This document shows, one piece after another, positions 35,961-46,252 of a stretch of DNA of 57,600 nt (positions within the stretch are counted from its first letter, which is position 1; each line of letters begins with the position of its first letter). The position numbers and the translations under genes are program-made. The stretch spans positions 1 to 57,600 of the forward strand of contig CANQGU010000009.1 in NCBI GenBank assembly GCA_947623465.1, in the 5' to 3' direction. The notes under the pieces are model-generated. The model was not told where the DNA came from. It was given only the letters and a program-made list of their open reading frames with translations, and did not search any database. The DNA comes from an uncultured Clostridia bacterium. GTDB taxonomy: Bacteria; Bacillota; Clostridia; TANB77; CAG-508.

Positions 35961-36833
35961 TTATTTTTTATCTGAAATGTCTTGTTGTTCTATTCTAATT
36001 TTTTTATCTAACATTTTAATTCTAATAATTGATATTACTGCAATAATCATTGCAATGGCAATTACTATAGATATATATCCATTAACACCTAAATCAGGTA
36101 TATTAGAATTAGAATTTTTACTTGAGTTTGTATCTTTATTTGATGAAGAATTATCAAATAAGATAATATCATCGTTGTTATTATTGTTATCGTTGTTGTT
36201 GTTATTATTATTATCGTTATTATTATCATTGTTGCCATTATCGTTACCTGTTTGACCGGAACCATTTTGTGTATTTTGATTGTTTTGGTCATTTGGATTA
36301 CTTTGGTCACCAGAATCAGCAGGTGGATTTTCTTGTCCGTTAGATTTTGGCTTAATTGTTATTGTGTCAGAATTTACTTCATTAATTCTATATTCTACAC
36401 TATTTGATATTTGAACTTGTTTTAATCCAACAGATGTAGTAACATCACTTGTTACATCTTTAGCAGTAAAACTTATTTTTATTATATCTTCATTATTTGA
36501 AGAATGAGTATTTTTATAAGTTAAAAATCTATTTTTTTCAGAAATATCTGCTTGACTCCAACCTGTAAGCCCTTCTGCTGATTTATTTAAAGTTAGTAGA
36601 TTTGAATCATATGACACATATGCTCCAAGTCCAAGAATTCCACTACTTGCATTTAAGTCTTTTAAACTTACTATAAATTCAACAGTTTCTCCAGCTGTAT
36701 ATTCAGTTTTAGAAGGTGTTATTGTAATTGTAGCTGATGTAATTGTATCTGCATCTGCTGCATAAACATTTACTGAAAATAAAGCTGTTACTAATAACAT
36801 TACAATACCAAAAATTATAAATTTCTTTTTCAT
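35961..36833 (-). CDS. Secreted cohesin-like protein with C-terminal membrane anchor
   Basis: A 290-residue exported protein. Signal peptide at about 1-26, ending VYAADA. A cohesin-like beta domain follows (ITPSKTEYTAGETVEFIVSL ... SSGILGLGAYVSYDSNLLTL), then an Asn/Asp-rich low-complexity linker (about 170-240) and a C-terminal TM helix with a basic tail. ATG36833 is chosen for its AAGGAGGGG site. It may anchor dockerin proteins such as the one just upstream in the same transcript, though cohesin-like folds also serve other binding roles. Confidence 0.78.
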   Translation of the reverse strand: MKKKFIIFGIVMLLVTALFSVNVYAADADTITSATITITPSKTEYTAGETVEFIVSLKDLNASSGILGLGAYVSYDSNLLTLNKSAEGLTGWSQADISEKNRFLTYKNTHSSNNEDIIKISFTAKDVTSDVTTSVGLKQVQISNSVEYRINEVNSDTITIKPKSNGQENPPADSGDQSNPNDQNNQNTQNGSGQTGNDNGNNDNNNDNNNNNNNDNNNNNDDIILFDNSSSNKDTNSSKNSNSNIPDLGVNGYISIVIAIAMIIAVISIIRIKMLDKKIRIEQQDISDKK

Positions 36834-36846
36834 TTTCCCCTCCTTA

Positions 36847-39800
36847 TTATTCCATGTCCATGTCATTGTATTTTAATATCATTAAAACTACATCATTTAC
36901 AGATGTTGATCCATCTGTTGATACTCCATCCATTTCTGCTGCTTTTAGGAATACACCTTCAAGAGCTTTTTCTCCTATGTAATCTAATTTAAATAGTACT
37001 ATATCATTTACTGTTAAATCTCCGTTACCATCTAAGTCTCCACCTACTATAATAGTCCAATGTTTTGAACCTACTTTTACAGTTGTTCCTGTAGCAATAA
37101 TGTCATTATCATCAACTAATTCAACTACATCACTTCCAACAACATTTCCATTTTCACCTTTTGTAATTTTATGTCCAAAGAATTGAACTGGTAAAACTGT
37201 TCCTGATGTAAGTTGTTTTTTCAAGTCTCCAAGTGTTGTTTTTGGCTCAACTTTTGTAATATATTCGTCTCCAACTACACAAGTTGCACCTTCTGTTGTT
37301 TCAAGTTTTTCTTCTATAATGTCTGGAACTTGTTCGATAGTTACATCTGTAGTTACATCAGCAGCTTTTATAGTATCTTTTCCTGTTGAACCTTCAATAT
37401 GTGAAAGTGATACACGTTCAGTTACATCTTCATTTTCTAAAACAATAAATTTTGCCTTAAATGCAACTTGATTCAATTGTCCTTCTTTTAAAACTGTAGA
37501 TGTTCCATCTTCTATCATATATGTTGCTATTAAGTTATGTTTTCCATCTGTTTCTTCTGGATTATATTCAACTTTCCATCCTTCTCCTGGTGTAACAGAT
37601 TCACATTTTAGAGCTTCTCTATTATATGATAATAAAGCTCCAATACCTGATACTCCTTCTTCTCCAGGAGTTACTATATCACTAATTTTATATGAAACTT
37701 CGAATTCTTCACCTTCATCAAATTTTTTATTTGGATTTACTTCTGAAGTCATAGTAAATGAAGATTGAGATATTGGTTGTGCAACTACATCTAATCCTGC
37801 TTCTTTTTCTGCTTCCTTAGTTATTTGTGGAATGAAAGCAACTTTTGCTACCATTGCTTCACAATTTTGTTTCTTTAATTCATCATATTTAATTGTATAA
37901 GTTACTGCATCTGATGTTTCAGAGTTTACATCAACTATTTGTTCTCCTATAACTATATCATCTACTACATATCCTTCTTTTGGTTTTACCGTAATTGTTG
38001 CTTCTTGTTTTTCATCGTTAAAAACTATTTTATTTGCTTTTTCACTATCGCTAACATATACATCTCCACCTTCACTTGTTTGGAATAGTACTGTTTTAGA
38101 TGTTTCTTTTTCTTCTCCTTGAACTGCTGCGATTGTAAATGGACTAAATGATCTACATTCAATTACTAAACCTAATTCAGTAACCATACAAGGTATTTCT
38201 TCAACACCTGTAATATTTCCTGAAGCATCTTTTATATAGTGGTATGCTTTAAATGTAACTCCAGCATCTTCTGGACCATATCCTTCAGGGAATCCTAACA
38301 TTATTCTAACTGCCTGACCATCTTGAATTTTTTGCATTTTGCATAATGTTAATTTAATATTATATGTTTCAGTTTTTACAACCTCTCCTGCAACACCTAA
38401 ATTTTCACCTGTTGAAGCATCAGTTGTATCTGGATTATTTAAGAAATCTGTCATTGCTTTTTCTTCAGATGGTTTAGTTGTTGTAGTTACAAGAGTCATT
38501 CTATGTTTTAGTAATGCTGCTAAATCTGCATTTTCCTCATCTGTCATTTCATCTAGGTTTACATCATCCATAAGTGTTGGTTTACCATAAACATTCCAAT
38601 CGATTCCTTGTGATTTATAAGCATATGCTGAACATTTATGAGCACAGAAATAGCTTGCAGCCATTGGTCTTTTTCTACTTGTTTCTCCCATAAGACCTTG
38701 CATATCTATTGTATAATATACTGAATCATCAGCATATAGTTCACTTGGTTTGAAATCAAATGTTACTGTGTTATTATCATCAAATGCAAAATTTTCTAAT
38801 GTAAAGTTATTAGCAACAACATTTGAAGAATTTTCAACTTTAACACTTGCTTTTAATTCTTCACCTGGAATTCTAGTTAATTTTTCATCATATTCAATTA
38901 CACAATGATATGAATCTCCAATTAACATTGTAGAATTTTGAATAGGTGATGCTTTTTTAATATATGGAGCTTTTACATGACTTCCATTTGGATTATATAC
39001 TTTATCTGATAATGCAATCATATCATTAGATGTTCCTGTAAAAGTATTCATTTTTATTAAATCTGTCATATTTTTCTCTATTCCAGGATAATACTCTACA
39101 GGTTTATCTGTTGTTATACCAAATTGTATATAATTACAATTTGAATTATAGAATGAAAGGTAAGAGTTCATGTTTTCTTTACCTTCGTCATTTTCTCCAA
39201 CTTTTGTACCATCTTCGTAGAAATCAACTAATGATGCATAAGCTTCATTTACATAAGCAAAATATCCGTTATATTCCCATCCTTCTTCATTAGGGTTTTT
39301 TGGAACGTCGTGGAAATTATAATCTGGAACATTATATTGCATCATACTATTTATCATATAATATCCATGTTCTCTAGCTTTTTTGTAACCCATTCTTTCA
39401 CCTGGGTCTTCAACACCATTTTCGTTTAAATCTATAAAATAACTAATTTTAAATTTACCAGCTTTTACTTGATCTTCTTCATCATAGCTTTCATCATCTA
39501 GTTCTATTCTTAGACCTGCATTTTCTGAAGTGATTTCATATTTATCACTTGAAGCTTCAATTTCTGGATATTTAAATTCATAATTTGCAACAGACATAAT
39601 TCCTGTTACTAAGTGATTTAAAGACATTTTGTCTTGACCTGCTAAGAAATATTCTGCTGAAATTCTTTCTTTATCTTTTCCACCTACGACTTGAGCGTCT
39701 TTATCTATTTCGTCAGTGTTATCCCATGTGGCATCAACACCATACCATTTGTTGTCATCTAGTAAAACATAGTTCCACATATGTTCTTCATATTTTGTGC

Positions 39801-40698
39801 TTGAAACATATGCTCCATAAACTAAAACACATGGAACATTTAATTCATCTAATATCATTTTGAAAGCTCTTGCAAATCCTTCACATACTATTTCATGTTT
39901 TGGTCCAAAAGCCCCATAAACTGTTCTAACATTCCATGGGTCGCCTTGTTCGTCTTCTGGTTTTGTTTTATTTTCTTCAATAATTGTTTCTTCTAATTTA
40001 TAAGAATTTGCTTCAATTACTAAATCGTGAGCTTTTCTAATTTGTTGTTCTTTTAGATTTTGATTTTCTTGTGCTTGAACAGCTTTTACTTGTGTAACAG
40101 CTTCACTTAAAGCTGATTTAACAGTATCAAGAGCTTTAATTAATTCGTCTTTTTTTACTGTTTTTGTATCATAATCCCAAAATGCTTTATTAATATATGT
40201 TTCTGTTCTTCCTATTCCAAGAAAAGCATGTAAATTTTTATTTGCATCTTGAGTAACTCTTAAACTTAAATTACTTGAATCTATAAAGAATAGTCCTGCA
40301 TGGTCTGCCATATAAGCATCTCTTGCAGCTCCCATTGTATTTAATAAATCTTGATTTCCTGTAGTATAAGCTACTAATTTATTTTTTAAACTATCATTAA
40401 ATTGGCTTGTTATTTCAACAGAATTAACACCAAATTTAGAACCTCCATCTTTATTAAGTTCTTCTTTTAATTTGTCATAGTCACATCCGAAAAACATTTC
40501 ATCCATAAAATTATAAAATATTTTTCCGTCTTCGTCTAATTGATTATAAAAATATTTGTCTGCAATATTTGCTGCCTCTGCAATTGGTGATATACTCTCT
40601 GCGTTAGCAACAACAGGCATAATAAAACTCAATCCTGAGAATTGTGATGCTAAAATTGCTATAGTAAGCATTGTAGAAATAAATTTCTTTCTAAACAT
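36847..40698 (-). CDS. Large secreted transglutaminase-like, cohesin-like and dockerin protein
   Basis: A 1,283-residue exported protein. Signal peptide at about 1-33 (ending VVANA). A transglutaminase-like core follows with CEGFARAFK (about 270), HMWNYV (about 305) and DATWDN (about 321), a complete Cys-His-Asp triad. Middle regions are beta-rich. A cohesin-like domain lies at about 980-1075 and a dockerin (DLDGNGDLTVNDIVLFK, GSTSVNDVVLMILK) at the C-terminus. ATG40698 has AAAGGAGAGG upstream. Such proteins may crosslink or process surface proteins. The cohesin-like gene at 35961 follows after 13 bases. Confidence 0.8.
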   Translation of the reverse strand: MFRKKFISTMLTIAILASQFSGLSFIMPVVANAESISPIAEAANIADKYFYNQLDEDGKIFYNFMDEMFFGCDYDKLKEELNKDGGSKFGVNSVEITSQFNDSLKNKLVAYTTGNQDLLNTMGAARDAYMADHAGLFFIDSSNLSLRVTQDANKNLHAFLGIGRTETYINKAFWDYDTKTVKKDELIKALDTVKSALSEAVTQVKAVQAQENQNLKEQQIRKAHDLVIEANSYKLEETIIEENKTKPEDEQGDPWNVRTVYGAFGPKHEIVCEGFARAFKMILDELNVPCVLVYGAYVSSTKYEEHMWNYVLLDDNKWYGVDATWDNTDEIDKDAQVVGGKDKERISAEYFLAGQDKMSLNHLVTGIMSVANYEFKYPEIEASSDKYEITSENAGLRIELDDESYDEEDQVKAGKFKISYFIDLNENGVEDPGERMGYKKAREHGYYMINSMMQYNVPDYNFHDVPKNPNEEGWEYNGYFAYVNEAYASLVDFYEDGTKVGENDEGKENMNSYLSFYNSNCNYIQFGITTDKPVEYYPGIEKNMTDLIKMNTFTGTSNDMIALSDKVYNPNGSHVKAPYIKKASPIQNSTMLIGDSYHCVIEYDEKLTRIPGEELKASVKVENSSNVVANNFTLENFAFDDNNTVTFDFKPSELYADDSVYYTIDMQGLMGETSRKRPMAASYFCAHKCSAYAYKSQGIDWNVYGKPTLMDDVNLDEMTDEENADLAALLKHRMTLVTTTTKPSEEKAMTDFLNNPDTTDASTGENLGVAGEVVKTETYNIKLTLCKMQKIQDGQAVRIMLGFPEGYGPEDAGVTFKAYHYIKDASGNITGVEEIPCMVTELGLVIECRSFSPFTIAAVQGEEKETSKTVLFQTSEGGDVYVSDSEKANKIVFNDEKQEATITVKPKEGYVVDDIVIGEQIVDVNSETSDAVTYTIKYDELKKQNCEAMVAKVAFIPQITKEAEKEAGLDVVAQPISQSSFTMTSEVNPNKKFDEGEEFEVSYKISDIVTPGEEGVSGIGALLSYNREALKCESVTPGEGWKVEYNPEETDGKHNLIATYMIEDGTSTVLKEGQLNQVAFKAKFIVLENEDVTERVSLSHIEGSTGKDTIKAADVTTDVTIEQVPDIIEEKLETTEGATCVVGDEYITKVEPKTTLGDLKKQLTSGTVLPVQFFGHKITKGENGNVVGSDVVELVDDNDIIATGTTVKVGSKHWTIIVGGDLDGNGDLTVNDIVLFKLDYIGEKALEGVFLKAAEMDGVSTDGSTSVNDVVLMILKYNDMDME

Positions 40699-40860
40699 AA
40701 AAACCTCTCCTTTTATTTTAATTTTTTTATTTGTCAATTGGTAATATTTTAGCATATTTTGGTAAAAAAGGCAATAGATTATTTATTAAATTTTTATTTT
40801 TTTATGTTAACATAGTAACATATATTTAAATTTTTTTATAATATTATTTTATTCAAAAAA

Positions 40861-40896
40861 TAAAAGTCGTTTACTTTTTTGTTTAACGACTTTTAT
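40861..40896 (-). terminator. Terminator after the GH25 gene
   Basis: TAAAAGTCGTTTAC / GTTTAACGACTTTTA hairpin between 40903 and the next promoter region. Confidence 0.8.
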
Positions 40897-40902
40897 CTTT
40901 AT

Positions 40903-41916
40903 TTAATTATTATATAAAACATTTATATCAATATAGCCTGAAATTCCATTTATTAAACCTGTTTGACAAAGTTGCCATATTTTATATGGTCCTTGATATG
41001 AAGTTTTAGAAACATAGTTTGCAAGCCAAACTGGATAATTATTTGAGTTTTTCCAAATAGCTTCTAAATATGTTTTACTTCCATATAAAATTGACTTATA
41101 TCCTTTGTTTTCACATTGTTCCATAAATTTATCTGCAATATTATTTATTTCATTTAAAGAAATTCCTTGTTTATTAAATGAACTCCAATTTTCCCAATCA
41201 AATGCAATAGTTAAGTTTTCATAACCTTTATTTTTTAGATTTTCACATATCCAATTTGCATGTGAAATAGTTTCTTCTACAGTTTTAGCATAAGATGAAA
41301 AATATACCCCAACTGGAATATTGTTTTCTTTACATCCTTTAATATTTTGTTCAAAATATGGGTCTTCTAGTACTTCCCCATCAAATCCTTTTTGATATCC
41401 CATCCTTATTATTGCAAATTCTACTCCTTCATTTGCTACATCTTCCCAATTTATTTCTTCTTGCCATTTTGAAACATCTATTCCAAGTTTAGTATTATCT
41501 GTTTTATAATTTGTAATTGCATCTTTAAAATTGATGTCATCTTCAGTATATGATGTATCTTCTCTAACCTTTAAAGTAAAATCTTTTGTTGTTACATTTC
41601 CACTTGCATCTTCTATTTTATATGTTAAATTATATTCCCCAACTTGATTTACATCATACTCGCCTATTATTTCTCTTTTTGGATTAGGGTCAACATCATC
41701 TGCACTTACTATAACATCTGTTAATTGTTTATCATATCCAACTTTTACAGGATAAGTATCATCTAAAACAATTATAGGAGGCGTTGTATCAGGTTGTGCA
41801 ATTTCTTCACTTACATTTTTTCTTTTTTGCACATTTACAATAATAATACTAGTTATTATAATAATTATTAAAATAGCTATCGACATAGATAATATAATTT
41901 TCTTTTTTAAAGACAT
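40903..41916 (-). CDS. GH25 lysozyme with an Ig-like (DUF5011) domain
   Basis: A 337-residue exported muramidase. TM or signal helix at about 6-25. An Ig-like DUF5011 domain (about 45-125) has VDPNPKREIIGEYDVNQVG and YKIEDASGN. The GH25 catalytic domain (about 142-337) has GIDVSKWQ, the acidic pair in FAIIRMGYQ and IAFDWENW. It cuts peptidoglycan glycan strands. ATG41916 is preferred over a TTG two codons upstream. It lies 17 bases after metK and is probably co-transcribed. Confidence 0.9.
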   Translation of the reverse strand: MSLKKKIILSMSIAILIIIIITSIIIVNVQKRKNVSEEIAQPDTTPPIIVLDDTYPVKVGYDKQLTDVIVSADDVDPNPKREIIGEYDVNQVGEYNLTYKIEDASGNVTTKDFTLKVREDTSYTEDDINFKDAITNYKTDNTKLGIDVSKWQEEINWEDVANEGVEFAIIRMGYQKGFDGEVLEDPYFEQNIKGCKENNIPVGVYFSSYAKTVEETISHANWICENLKNKGYENLTIAFDWENWSSFNKQGISLNEINNIADKFMEQCENKGYKSILYGSKTYLEAIWKNSNNYPVWLANYVSKTSYQGPYKIWQLCQTGLINGISGYIDINVLYNN

Positions 41917-41933
41917 AATCAATTAATTCCTTT

Positions 41934-43074
41934 TTATAAATTTATTATTTTCTCCCAAGGCAAATTTTCTTTTCCAAAATGCCCATAGTTTGTAGTTAGC
42001 TTATATATTGGTCTTCTTAAATCCAAATAATTTATTATTCCTGTTGGAGTTAAATCAAAACGATTATTTATTTTTTCTATTATTTCTTCTTCAGGAATTG
42101 TATTTGTTCCAAATGTATCTACATAAATTGATACTGGTTTTGCAACTCCAATACTATATGCTAATTGTACTTCACATTTTTTGCTATATCCATTTGCTAC
42201 AACATTTTTTGCAATATGTCTTGCCATATAGCTTGCTGACCTATCAACTTTTGTTGGATCTTTTCCAGAAAAAGCTCCTCCTCCATGGCGACTATATCCA
42301 CCATAAGTGTCTACAATAATTTTTCTTCCGTGTTAAACCACTATCTCCATAAGGACCACCTATTACAAATCTTCCTGTTGGATTAATAAAGTATTTTGTA
42401 TTTTCATCTAGTAAGTCCTTTGGTACTATTTTATTAATTACTTTTTCTTTTATGTCTTTTTTTAATATATTCATATCTACAATTTCTTTATGTTGAGTAG
42501 ATACAACTATTGTATCTACTCTTACAGGAATATCATCATCATATTCTACAGTTACCTGTACTTTTCCATCAGGTCTTATATAATCTATAATATTTTCTTT
42601 TCTTACAATAGATAACCTCTTTGCTAACTTATGTGCTAAAGATATTGGAAGTGGCATTAATTCTTTTGTTTCATCACATGCATATCCAAACATTAAGCCT
42701 TGGTCTCCTGCTCCTTCTGATTCAAAATCTCCTTGTTTTGTTTCAAGTGATTTATCTACTCCCATTGCTATGTCTGGAGATTGTTTTGATATATTAATTG
42801 TTACTTTGCAAGTTTTATAGTCTATATCTATATTTGCATCATGGAATCCAATTTCTTTTATTGTATTTCTTACAACTTCTTCAATATTTACTTCTGCATT
42901 TGAAGAAATTTCTCCTGTAATATAAATTTCTCCTTTTCCTGCTACTGTTTCGCATGCAACTCTTGCATATTGGTCTTTTTCTAAATAGCTATCTAATATG
43001 CTGTCTGAAATATAGTCACATAGTTTATCTGGATGTCCCTCTGTAACACTCTCTGATGTGAATAATTTTTTCAT
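41934..43074 (-). CDS. metK: S-adenosylmethionine synthetase, read through a +1 shift at CGG 42330
   Basis: Makes S-adenosylmethionine from ATP and methionine; an essential enzyme. The first frame has [30 protein letters not shown] and YGDSGLT, then meets ACA-CGG-AAG. Skipping C42330 gives [18 protein letters not shown] and, further on, [16 protein letters not shown], the methionine-binding and signature motifs. The joined product is 379 residues, close to the usual length near 390. The zero frame alone would end after about 260 residues without these motifs. No SAM riboswitch is visible in the short leader. Confidence 0.93.
42328..42330 (-). other. In-frame CGG, +1 shift site 7 (metK)
   Basis: Context ACA-C-GGA on the minus strand. 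The +1 frame yields [14 protein letters not shown], nearly invariant in MetK. Confidence 0.92.
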
Positions 43075-43147
43075 TTAAATTCTCCTTTTTATAGTAAATT
43101 TATATATGTTAGTTTTTAGTTTAAACAAATTTATATACTTAATATTT

Positions 43148-44818
43148 TTATCTTTTTATTTTATTTGTTGTTGTTTTTTCAAACTCAGTTTTACGAATTT
43201 CTATTTTAGTTATTTTTTTATATAAAGGTAAGTCCTTACAAATTAGGTTAATATCTTCTTGTAATTTTTCTTTTATATTAGAAATTTGAAGTTCTTTTAC
43301 TTTTTCTTCATTTAAAAATACTTCTGCACAAATAATAGTTTTTTTACCATTAGAACTTTTTGCAGGTTTTACAACTACTTCTTGAATATAATCAATTCCT
43401 AAACAATAATTTTCTAATTCTTCTGGGTAAACATTTTCTCCATTATCTAAAACTATTTTGTTTTTCTTTCTTCCATTTATTACAAGTTGTCCTTTTTTAT
43501 TTAAATATCCAAAATCTTCAGTATTAAACCATCCGTCTTTTAAAACTCTATCTGTTTTTTCTTTATCTTTGTAGTAACCTTTCATTACTATATCGCCTTT
43601 TACACATACTTCCCCACTTCCATCTTCTGCAACATTTTCTAATTTTATTTGGCAACATGGTAAAACTACTCCTACTGTTGAACTATCTTTAAATCTTACC
43701 CTATTTACACTAACAAGTGGCGAACATTCTGTAATTCCATATCCATTTAAAAATGTTATGCCTATATCATTGAAGAATTTTCCTATTTCTGGGCGAAGTG
43801 GTGCTCCTCCACATATAATTTCTTTTAAGTTACCACCAAATGCATTTAAAATTGATTTAAAAAGAATAGGTCTTAAGTCAATTCCAATTTTTCTTAAAGA
43901 ATTACTTATTGGAATCATCTTTTTTAATAACTTATCTTTTCCTGTTTTTTTAGCATTTGCCCATATATTTTTATAAAATACTTCTGCAAAAGCAGGAACA
44001 ATATATACACAACTAGGTTTAAATAATTGTATATTTTTTAAAACATTTTTTATACTATCATTTATACATATACAAGCATGATTATGTAGTTGCAATAAAA
44101 TACCTGCAACTGCTTCATATGTATGATGATATGGCAAAATAGATAAACATCTTTTTTCAACATCTGCAATTTGTAAGCCGAAATATGCAACACTTATTAA
44201 GTTATGTTCTGTAAGCATTACTCCTTTAGGCTCTCCTGTTGTTCCTGATGTATATACTAAAAGCTTTAAAGCATCTTCATTTGACTTTATATCTAAATAT
44301 TCTGTATGTTGCTTTTTAAGTAATTCTTTACCTACATTTTTAAATTTATCATAGCTTAGAGATATTTGATTATGTTCATTTGAATTTAGGTTTATAAAAA
44401 ATTTTATTTCCGGAACTTCTTGTTTAATTTTTTCTATCCATTTTTCATATTTTTCAGAATAAAATAATACTTCACTATCACTGTGTTTTAAGACTTTTAT
44501 TATTTCATTACAAGAAAGCTCTCTATCAATTGGAACAAGTACACCTCTACTTTTTAAAACTGTTAAATATATAGTTATCCATTTGTAACTATTTTCTCCA
44601 ATTACTGCAATATGTGAACTATCCATACCAATACTTGTAAGAGCTGTTCCAAGTTCGTTTATGTCTTGTAAAAACTCTTTATATGTTACACATACTATTT
44701 TATCTTTTTCTTTATATTCAAATGCGTTTTTATCCCCTACTTCTTGTACTGCTATATCTAACATTTCTTTAATATTTTTAACTTTTGTGACTTTATTTAA
44801 TGCATAATTTCTATTCAT
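43148..44818 (-). CDS. AMP-dependent synthetase, long-chain acyl-CoA synthetase type
   Basis: A 556-residue adenylate-forming enzyme. The P-loop LLVYTSGTTGEPKGVMLTEHN is at about 188-208 (core YTSGTTGEPKG). The A5 motif GYGITECSP and the A7-A8 region (DGWFNTEDFGYLNKKGQLVINGRKK) are intact, and the catalytic Lys is in TTTNKIKR at the end. It activates a carboxylic acid, probably a fatty acid, as acyl-AMP. Several out-of-phase CGG strings (GAC-GGA, TTC-GGC, CCG-GAA) occur without any frame change. Confidence 0.88.
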   Translation of the reverse strand: MNRNYALNKVTKVKNIKEMLDIAVQEVGDKNAFEYKEKDKIVCVTYKEFLQDINELGTALTSIGMDSSHIAVIGENSYKWITIYLTVLKSRGVLVPIDRELSCNEIIKVLKHSDSEVLFYSEKYEKWIEKIKQEVPEIKFFINLNSNEHNQISLSYDKFKNVGKELLKKQHTEYLDIKSNEDALKLLVYTSGTTGEPKGVMLTEHNLISVAYFGLQIADVEKRCLSILPYHHTYEAVAGILLQLHNHACICINDSIKNVLKNIQLFKPSCVYIVPAFAEVFYKNIWANAKKTGKDKLLKKMIPISNSLRKIGIDLRPILFKSILNAFGGNLKEIICGGAPLRPEIGKFFNDIGITFLNGYGITECSPLVSVNRVRFKDSSTVGVVLPCCQIKLENVAEDGSGEVCVKGDIVMKGYYKDKEKTDRVLKDGWFNTEDFGYLNKKGQLVINGRKKNKIVLDNGENVYPEELENYCLGIDYIQEVVVKPAKSSNGKKTIICAEVFLNEEKVKELQISNIKEKLQEDINLICKDLPLYKKITKIEIRKTEFEKTTTNKIKR

Positions 44819-44921
44819 TTAAAAATACCTCACTTTTGCATATTTTAGTACGATTCAAGAAGTTTCAAATTTTCTCTATTATATAATATTAACGCGAAAT
44901 GTCAAGTTAAATCATAAGAAT

Positions 44922-45035
44922 AATTGTATTTTAAACTGTTTAACCGCACATTATTTTTAAAAAAATCGGTCCCCCTTTTAAGGATATCCACCAATTTTTT
45001 TAAAAACAATATGCTGACGCGTTTAAAATACAATT
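44922..45035. repeat. 114-bp inverted-repeat element
   Basis: Perfect 15-base arms AATTGTATTTTAAAC (44922-44936) and GTTTAAAATACAATT (45021-45035) enclose a nested pairing around AAAAAAATCGGT and ACCAATTTTTTT. It lies between two minus-strand genes. It may be a MITE-like element or a strong transcript end. Confidence 0.72.
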
Positions 45036-45043
45036 TTGCTATA

Positions 45044-46174
45044 TTATATTAAATATTTTTTCGCAATATCGTAAAATATTTGCGTTCCAATTAATATTGG
45101 ATTTATTCCTACCGTAAAATTCTCATTATGTTGAGGATAATAACTATCCTTTTGAGAGCCAACCAATATCATACAACCCGGAACATTTTGTAAAAAATAT
45201 GAAAAATCTTCTGAAGCCATTGTTTGATAATTTTCATCTACATTACTTACAATATTTGATACTATATTCTTTACAGTTTCGGCTTCTTCTTTAGAATTAA
45301 TTGTTGCAGGATAATTTCCAATAAATGTTAGCTTTGCATCTCCTCCCTGCTCTTTTGCAATTTTTTCTACATTTTTTTGTAATTCATTTTTTATATTATT
45401 TCTTAAATTGTTATTAAATGTTCTACAAATTCCTTTTAAATAAACTTTATCTGGAATTACATTATTGTTTGTTCCACCACATATTGATGTTATACCAAGT
45501 ACAATTTTTTCATCTGGATTTTCTGTTATTTTTGCCATTTCTTTTATATTTTTCCCAATTAAATTTGCAATATATATAGAATCTATACATTTTTCTGGCA
45601 TAGCTGCGTGTCCACCTTTTCCAGAAACTACAATTTCAAATGGATCAGTTGATGCCATAACACTACCTGATTTAATTCCAATAGTGTCTTCTTTTAATTC
45701 ACTCCATACATGAATTGCAAAAGCTTTGTCTACTTTAGGATTTTCTAAAGCCCCATTTTTTATCATAGGGTCTGCTCCGCCATTTCCTTCTTCATCTGGC
45801 TCAAATAACAATTTTACTGTTCCTTTTATTTTATTTTGATTATCTATTAAAAGCTTAGCAATCGATAAAAGAATCGTCATATGTGCATCATGACCACATG
45901 TATGTTTTACTCTTCCAGTATCATCCATTATAACTGCATCCATATCACTTCTAAATAGTATACAAGGGCCTTGCTCTTTTCCTTTTAATGTTGCTATAAT
46001 TCCTGTTTTATATATATTTGTATTTATATCCTTATACCCCATCTCGATAAGTCTATTTTTTATATATGTAGAAGTTTTTATTTCTTCTAAACCTTTTTCA
46101 GGATTATTCCATAAAAAATCTTTGTCTTTAAGCATTTGTTCTTCTAGTTTTTTAACTTCTTCTTCAATTTTCAT
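45044..46174 (-). CDS. M20 family amidohydrolase/deacylase
   Basis: A 376-residue metallohydrolase of the M20 family. Metal ligands are in HTCGHDAHMT (about 89-98), EPDEEGNGGADPM, and the late His in YYPQHNENF. The central dimerisation domain lies at about 180-290. It sits in a run with a DapL-like aminotransferase and dapD, so a role as the deacylase of the succinyl-DAP branch is likely, although the sequence is closer to general amidohydrolases than to classical DapE. Confidence 0.82.
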   Translation of the reverse strand: MKIEEEVKKLEEQMLKDKDFLWNNPEKGLEEIKTSTYIKNRLIEMGYKDINTNIYKTGIIATLKGKEQGPCILFRSDMDAVIMDDTGRVKHTCGHDAHMTILLSIAKLLIDNQNKIKGTVKLLFEPDEEGNGGADPMIKNGALENPKVDKAFAIHVWSELKEDTIGIKSGSVMASTDPFEIVVSGKGGHAAMPEKCIDSIYIANLIGKNIKEMAKITENPDEKIVLGITSICGGTNNNVIPDKVYLKGICRTFNNNLRNNIKNELQKNVEKIAKEQGGDAKLTFIGNYPATINSKEEAETVKNIVSNIVSNVDENYQTMASEDFSYFLQNVPGCMILVGSQKDSYYPQHNENFTVGINPILIGTQIFYDIAKKYLI

Positions 46175-46252
46175 TTTTACTTTCCTTTCAAAATTATAAG
46201 TTTAGATTAAATTAGTTATCGTTCTTTTATTATACATAATGTTTGTAATTAT

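Noticed and set aside
36089..36310. Ile/Thr-rich ORF in the Asn-rich linker region
   Set aside because: Low-complexity shadow of the repetitive AAT/GAT codons of the cohesin-like gene.
43075..43147. SAM riboswitch upstream of metK
   Set aside because: The leader is too short and shows no SAM-I or SAM-II type motifs.
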